Source of the DNA: Paramoeba atlantica
Taxonomy: Eukaryota > Discosea
Assembly: GCA_977017575.1 (NCBI GenBank)
Contig: CDRNVI010000119.1
Span: 1 to 23,003 of the forward strand
Length of the DNA: 23,003 nt
Direction: 5' to 3'
This document shows, in pieces, positions 19,111 to 23,003 of the stretch (its first letter is position 1; every line of letters starts with the position of its first letter). The notes under the pieces were generated by a model that was not told where the DNA came from, did no database searches, and saw nothing but the letters and a program-made list of their open reading frames with translations. The translations under genes were made by a program, and so were the position numbers.

Positions 19111-19692
19111 ATGTTTGAAAAAAAAGAAAGTTTAATAAAAAATAGAAAAATTAAATTAATAAAAATTAATAGATTTAAATTACCTTCAGTTACTTGATTA
19201 TATAAAAAAAGGTTTAATATAAAATTAAAAAGCAAGTATATATATGCAGCAAAATTATCTTTTTTTAAAAAAAGATATTTATTTATTAATATACTAAAAA
19301 ATTTTTTAAAGGGTTCAAAATTAGATTGGTTATCTTTGAAATTTTGTACTATTAATTTAATATTAAAATTTAGAAAAAATACTTATTTAAATTTTTCGCA
19401 TATTAATGGTAATGTAATAAAAAATTTTTCATGTGGTTTTTATTATAAAAAATCATTAAAAAAAACATATTTTGCTTTAAATTCATTAATTGTAGCTTCA
19501 AAAATTGATTTTAAATATTTATATATGAAAAAATGATTCATATTAAATATAATTTATAAATATTATACTCGTAAAATTTTGAGAAATTTAAAAGAATTAT
19601 TTGAGACTACACCTTATAATTTAAAATTTATTAATTTTATAAAATCAAAAGCTCATAATGGTATAAGAAAGAAAAAGAGAAGAAGAAAATAA
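19111..19692 (+). CDS. rps11: Mitochondrial ribosomal protein S11
   Basis: S11 is a small-subunit protein of the ribosomal platform. The family pattern is visible in the second half: a 'T..N..L......N....S.G...KKSLKKT.FA' stretch (TINLILKF, FSCGFYYKKSLKKTYFA), then IDFKYLYMKK, and the characteristic C-terminus KAHNGIRKKKRRRK, corresponding to the usual PHNGCRPPKKRRV. The frame is open for 193 residues with TGA as Trp; the extra N-terminal 60 residues are basic and less conserved. The ATG at 19111 is the first in frame after a stop at 19072. The 117-base purine-rich spacer upstream separates it from trnF; the next ORF begins three bases after its stop. Confidence 0.8.
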
Positions 19693-19695
19693 TAA

Positions 19696-20019
19696 ATGAA
19701 AAAGAAAAAAATTATAAATTATTTAGATAATTCTTTTTTAAGTTTATTATCTATAGAATATAAAAAAAAATTAAATAATAATATATCTATTGAATTAAAG
19801 TATTTTTATTGATTATATAAGAATGTATATATACGTAATATTAAAGGATTAATTATAAATTTTAATAAAAAACAATATTTAAATATGGAAAGTTTTTTAT
19901 TATATTATAGGTATAAAAATATACGATTAAATCAATTATATTTTGTTACTTCACCTTTTAATCTATTTTTAAAATATAAAATTAGTAATATTAAAAAATA
20001 TAAATTATATATATTATAA
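19696..20019 (+). CDS. rpl19: Small ORF resembling ribosomal protein L19
   Basis: This 107-residue basic ORF lies between rps11 and nad9, three and twelve bases from them, so it is probably translated. Its C-terminal two thirds follow the L19 pattern: ISIELKYFYW against the family's DTVEVKVW, NIKGLIINFNKK against FEGVVIAIRNRG, MESFLLYYRY against HSAFTVRKIS, LYFVTSPFN against VFQTHSP, and IKKYKLYIL at the end against RRAKLYYL. L19 lies at the ribosomal subunit interface. The match is made by eye to remembered sequence and many positions differ, so it may instead be an unrelated mitochondrial ORF. Confidence 0.5.
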
Positions 20020-20031
20020 ATAAAAAAAAAT

Positions 20032-20469
20032 ATGTTATTAAAAAAAAATAGTAATAATTATGCTGTAAATTATATATTAAATTTACTAATTAAATATATT
20101 TCGCATATAAAAATAACAGATGAATTTATTAAAATTAAATTAGTATCAAAAGATTATTTAGGTTTTGTTTTAAATATTTTTAATAAGCATACTTTTTTAA
20201 GATATAAGGTAATAACTGATATTTGCTGTAGTGATTTTATTGATAGAGCTAAACGTTTTGAAATTGATTATAATTTATTAAGTATAGATTATAATTCTAG
20301 ATTAATTATTTCTGTATCTTGTGATAAATTAGATGTTATAAGATCTATTACTGATATTTATTTAGGTGCCGATTGGTTAGAACGTGAAGTTTGAGATATG
20401 TATGGTATTTTTTTCATGGGTCATAAAGATTTAAGACGTATATTAACCGATTATGGTTTTGAAGGTTAC
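20032..20469 (+). CDS. nad9: NADH dehydrogenase subunit 9, 3' end lost at contig join
   Basis: Nad9 is the 30 kDa-type hydrophilic subunit of complex I, in the matrix arm near the quinone site. The diagnostic stretch DWLEREVWDMYGIFF followed by [15 protein letters not shown] is present at the expected place, about 110 residues from the start at 20032. The conserved continuation (H/Y-P-L-R-K-D-F-P) is missing: after GFEGY the frame runs into unrelated sequence. The break coincides with the shift to Bacteroidetes DNA, so the gene is truncated by the join and not by mutation. In related genomes nad7 often follows, but it is not here. Confidence 0.92.
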
Positions 20470-20472
20470 CAT
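20462..20472. other. Right chimera join: mitochondrial DNA to Bacteroidetes DNA
   Basis: nad9 stops matching its family after GFEGY, and from about the same base a minus-strand bacterial reading frame is open. The bases GGTTACC could be shared by both parents. Composition changes from extremely AT-rich to moderate, and TGA-as-Trp codons cease. No att-like repeat, tRNA or recombinase is seen. Confidence 0.8.
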
Positions 20473-20544
20473 TGGAAAATTACGGTACACCTTTTTTTGT
20501 GTGGATATTGTTTGTTTTTTGCTCAACTTGTTTTCCATCTTCAT
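20464..20544 (-). CDS. First ~27 codons of an unidentified Bacteroidetes gene
   Basis: An ATG overlaps the stop of the upstream HAD gene in the arrangement TAATG, typical of translational coupling. The frame reads [20 protein letters not shown] and a few further residues until the contig join. It is basic with no recognisable domain. The tight overlap makes it a likely further member of the same operon; the rest of the gene lies outside this contig's true bacterial sequence. Confidence 0.55.
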
Positions 20545-21248
20545 TAATTATCCAAATACTTCAGAACATCCTTTAGGCTATTCAGTTTTAGGTGATTGTT
20601 CACCTGTTCGTCCTCATCAACAAGTTCGTGCACCCAAGTGGTGTGAAACGGGACATGAATAGCTTTTGCTCCAATGTTTACTATGGGCACCACATCTGAT
20701 TTCAAAGAATTCCCAATCATTAAAAACTCATTCACATTGATTTCCAAATGTTCTAGAAGGTTACTATAGTTACTTTCTTTTTTATCGCTCAAAACTTCTA
20801 CGTGGTGAAAATACTTAGAGATTCCAGATTTTTCAAGTTTGCGTTCCTGATCCAATAAATCGCCCTTAGTAAGCACTATTAGCCTATACTTATCCGTTAA
20901 TTTGTCCAAAACCTCCTCTACCCCATCCAACAACTCAACTGGATGCGATAGCATCCTTTTACCAAGCTCCAAAATTTCTGCTATCGTTTGCTGGGTAACC
21001 CTATTGTTGGATAGATCCAAAGCAGATTCTATCATGGAAAGTACAAAACCTTTTACACCATAGCCGTAAATTTCAAGGTTTTTCATTTCCATTTTAAAAA
21101 GTTCCTGATCCACTTTGTTCTTGGTCTCATAGGATTCCAAAAGTTCAGCAAAGCGTTCCTCGGTTTCCCGAAAATAGGTTTCATTTACCCAGAGGGTGTC
21201 ATCAGCATCAAAACCAATGACCTTTATGTCTTTAAAATCTATATCCAT
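20544..21248 (-). CDS. HAD-family hydrolase
   Basis: The 234-residue cytosolic protein has all four HAD motifs: [10 protein letters not shown] near residue 12 (nucleophile and acid aspartates), the threonine in LIVLTKGD, the lysine in LSDKKESNY, and [10 protein letters not shown] with the metal-binding aspartate. An all-helical cap insertion follows motif I. Such proteins dephosphorylate small phospho-metabolites; the substrate cannot be told from sequence. It overlaps the end of kdsB by ten bases and the following gene by one, so the genes are co-translated. A role in removing a sugar phosphate near Kdo metabolism is possible but unproven; it is not the short KdsC type. Confidence 0.85.
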   Translation of the reverse strand: MDIDFKDIKVIGFDADDTLWVNETYFRETEERFAELLESYETKNKVDQELFKMEMKNLEIYGYGVKGFVLSMIESALDLSNNRVTQQTIAEILELGKRMLSHPVELLDGVEEVLDKLTDKYRLIVLTKGDLLDQERKLEKSGISKYFHHVEVLSDKKESNYSNLLEHLEINVNEFLMIGNSLKSDVVPIVNIGAKAIHVPFHTTWVHELVDEDEQVNNHLKLNSLKDVLKYLDN

Positions 21249-21967
21249 GCTTTTTTAGCGCGTTCTAAGTCTTCGGGGGTGTCAATTTCTATGCCAGTCA
21301 CATGCGTTTCCACCATTTTTATTTTTTTCCCATATTCCAAAAAGCGAATGGCCTCAATTTTCTCTTTGGCTTCCAAAGGGAGCATGGGCAATCGCTGAAA
21401 ATCCAACAAAGCTCTTTTCCTAAAGGCATAGATACCTTTATGCTTGTAATAGGTTGCCTCCACTTGCTCATCTCTGGGATAGGGAATTGGGGATCTTGAA
21501 AAGTAAAGGGCAAAATCCTCATTATCCACAATGACTTTTACGGTGTTAGGATTGGAGATTTCATCCCAATCTGTTATGGGCGTCATCAAAGAGGCTAGAT
21601 CAATTTCCTTTTTATCATCTCGTTGGAAGACTTGGATTACTTTGGCCAAACTTTCCCGATCTATGAAGGGTTCATCGCCCTGGACGTTGATAACTATATC
21701 CACGTCCATTTCCTCTACCGCCTCGGCAATTCGGTCGCTACCACTTTCGTGTGTTTTTTTGCTCTTCATCACCTGCCCACCTATGTTGGTTATCGTTTCA
21801 AAAATGACATCGCTGTCTGTAACCACATAAACTTGATCAAACAAACCGGTTTCAACAGCTGCTTCATAGGTTCGTACAATAACTGGCTTTCCTTGAAGAT
21901 CCTGCATCAATTTAGCTGGAAATCTGGAGGCCTGGTACCGGGCCGGTATCATGGAAATAATCTTCAC
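21239..21967 (-). CDS. kdsB: 3-deoxy-manno-octulosonate cytidylyltransferase
   Basis: KdsB activates Kdo with CTP to give CMP-Kdo for lipopolysaccharide inner-core synthesis in the cytosol. Signature segments are [15 protein letters not shown] at the N-terminus, [27 protein letters not shown] with the metal-binding aspartate, and the C-terminal [13 protein letters not shown]. The length of 242 residues is normal. Translation most likely starts at the GTG at 21967, since [10 protein letters not shown] aligns with the family's usual N-terminus, although an ATG lies five codons further in. It follows the membrane protein gene by 24 bases and overlaps the HAD gene by ten. Confidence 0.97.
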   Translation of the reverse strand: MKIISMIPARYQASRFPAKLMQDLQGKPVIVRTYEAAVETGLFDQVYVVTDSDVIFETITNIGGQVMKSKKTHESGSDRIAEAVEEMDVDIVINVQGDEPFIDRESLAKVIQVFQRDDKKEIDLASLMTPITDWDEISNPNTVKVIVDNEDFALYFSRSPIPYPRDEQVEATYYKHKGIYAFRKRALLDFQRLPMLPLEAKEKIEAIRFLEYGKKIKMVETHVTGIEIDTPEDLERAKKAWI

Positions 21968-21991
21968 CTGATAGTTTTATGGTTACTTAAG

Positions 21992-22561
21992 TTACGTTTT
22001 GGGCCGCAGTTTGCGATAAATCCTAAAAATGACGACCAAAATAATGATTACTAAAATAGCGGCAATGGGTGGCACCAAAATAGAAGCCGTGGAAACAGCT
22101 ACAGCCGTTCCTGTCTCTATTGTGGATACCACGGGGTTTGCCATACCGCCCGTAGTTGCTGTTGAGGTTAATCTGCCTGCTGCGTTGGCTCCTTTAATGG
22201 CTGTGGCTGTTCCGCCTCCTGCTATTATGGCCAAGGACCAGGTTACCACAGGGTCTAGATTGGCGACTGTGGACACCACTACGGCCGTTCCGGCAATGGC
22301 GGCTAAAGGTACCGCCAAACTATCCAGGGCATTGTCTACCCATGGAATAAAGTAAGCGAAAATTTCTATCACCGTAGCCACTCCTAGTGTAATCAAGGCC
22401 GCAAAACTTCCTATCCATTGCCAGTTTTCATTGAGCTCCCAAACACCCAAAAAAGCAGCCAGACTGAGTGCAAATAGGGGTAGAAACACCCTAAAACCCA
22501 CAGAAGCGGCCAAGCCAATGCCTAAAAATATACTTATGATTGTGTCCGGTGTCATGCCCAT
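21992..22561 (-). CDS. DUF4126-type integral membrane protein
   Basis: The 189-residue protein is hydrophobic throughout, with about five or six membrane segments. The N-terminal wording (GIGLAASVGFRVFLPLFALSLA) and the central AIKGANAAGRLTSTATTGG match my memory of the DUF4126 family, whose function is unknown. It ends in a short basic cytoplasmic-type tail (RIYRKLRPKT). It lies 24 bases after the helicase gene and 24 before kdsB, all in one direction. It is Ala/Val/Gly-rich, so antisense frames look open but are not genes. Confidence 0.8.
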   Translation of the reverse strand: MGMTPDTIISIFLGIGLAASVGFRVFLPLFALSLAAFLGVWELNENWQWIGSFAALITLGVATVIEIFAYFIPWVDNALDSLAVPLAAIAGTAVVVSTVANLDPVVTWSLAIIAGGGTATAIKGANAAGRLTSTATTGGMANPVVSTIETGTAVAVSTASILVPPIAAILVIIILVVIFRIYRKLRPKT

Positions 22562-22585
22562 GGCTTCGTCTAAAATATAATATTC

Positions 22586-23003
22586 CTACTCAAGAAAAAA
22601 ATCATCCTTAAAACCAATAAGAAATAGTTTTTTCTTGGCCCTAGTGACTGCAGTATACAACCACCTTAGATAATCTTTGCTAACACCATTTGGCAAATAG
22701 GGCTGTTCCACAAAAACATTGTTCCATTGCCCTCCTTGCGATTTATGGCAGGTAATGGCATAGGAAAACTTAACCTGCAGGGCATTAAAATACTTGTTGT
22801 TCTTAACGGCCAAGAATTTTTTGTACTTGGATTTCTCATGGGCATAATCCTTCAGAACCTCCTGATAGAGCCTGTTTCCATCTTCATAGGATAGAGAAGG
22901 AGTTTCTGCCTTTATGGTATCTAATAGCAAGACTGTTTCAAAAGGCCTCTGATTGGGATAATCCACCATTTTTACTTTGACCTCCGCAAAAGAAAATCCG
23001 TAT
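22586..23003 (-). CDS. RecD/UvrD-type DNA helicase, C-terminal part
   Basis: The frame is open to the right edge, so only the last 138 residues are present. FSYAITCHKSQGGQW is a superfamily 1 helicase motif V-type segment as found in the UvrD_C_2 domain, and LRWLYTAVTRAKKKLFLIG is motif VI with the arginine finger. The combination is typical of Bacteroidetes RecD-like ATP-dependent helicases (often annotated as exodeoxyribonuclease V-like or AAA family ATPase). It would unwind DNA using ATP in repair. The N-terminal Walker A region lies outside the window. Confidence 0.88.
   Translation of the reverse strand, partial: YGFSFAEVKVKMVDYPNQRPFETVLLLDTIKAETPSLSYEDGNRLYQEVLKDYAHEKSKYKKFLAVKNNKYFNALQVKFSYAITCHKSQGGQWNNVFVEQPYLPNGVSKDYLRWLYTAVTRAKKKLFLIGFKDDFFLE

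Noticed and set aside
20453-20662. Plus-strand open frame crossing the right join
   Set aside because: It is built from nad9 sequence and the antisense of the HAD gene, so it is an artefact of the chimera.
21302-22355. Several open frames antisense to or in other frames of kdsB and the membrane protein gene
   Set aside because: They shadow clearly conserved genes; the Ala/Val/Gly-rich membrane protein readily leaves the opposite strand open.

Overview
This window looks like a chimeric contig made of DNA from three organisms. Bases 1 to about 1920 are moderately AT-rich gammaproteobacterial-type DNA. Bases about 1922 to 20466 are the main part: a very AT-rich protist mitochondrial genome segment in which UGA is read as tryptophan. 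Bases about 20464 to 23003 are Bacteroidetes (Flavobacteriia-type) DNA with ordinary codon use. At both joins a gene from one source stops in mid-frame and a gene from another source begins with no spacer, so an assembly or ligation chimera is far likelier than natural transfer. An amoeba carrying or eating bacteria would supply all three DNAs, but that ecological link is inference.

Mitochondrial segment, all on the plus strand: nad1 (3' part), nad4, nad2, rps2, rps4, atp1, cox2, cox3, cox1, a cluster of ten tRNAs (M, W, Q, C, I, K, H, L, P, D), trnE, trnL, trnM, atp9, trnR, trnY, rnl (LSU rRNA), trnN, trnS, rns (SSU rRNA), trnS, trnF, rps11, a small ORF resembling ribosomal protein L19, and nad9 (5' part). 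Genes are packed 3 to 35 bases apart in the protein block, and rps2 and rps4 overlap. The products are subunits of respiratory complex I (Nad1, 2, 4, 9), complex IV (Cox1-3), ATP synthase (Atp1, Atp9) and the mitochondrial ribosome, plus 19 tRNAs including trnW(UCA), which explains the UGA=Trp code. Mitochondrial rps2, rps4, rps11 and atp1, UGA=Trp and the tRNA pattern below suggest an amoebozoan. cox1 and cox2 are separate genes, unlike the fused cox1/2 of Acanthamoeba and Dictyostelium.

The most striking signal is in the tRNAs. In 14 of 19, one to three of the first three acceptor base pairs are mismatched (24 mismatches by my hand count), while pairs 4 to 7 show one mismatch in the whole set. 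This is the footprint of 5' tRNA editing known from Acanthamoeba and chytrid mitochondria. Three conserved genes (nad1, nad4, atp1) also carry four apparent single extra T residues, which could be sequencing error or something biological.

Left flank: the end of a phosphoglycolate phosphatase-like HAD gene, then two minus-strand lineage-specific proteins with low-complexity tails. Right flank: a tight minus-strand operon of a RecD/UvrD-type helicase (3' part), a DUF4126-type membrane protein, kdsB, a HAD hydrolase, and the first codons of a further gene cut by the join.
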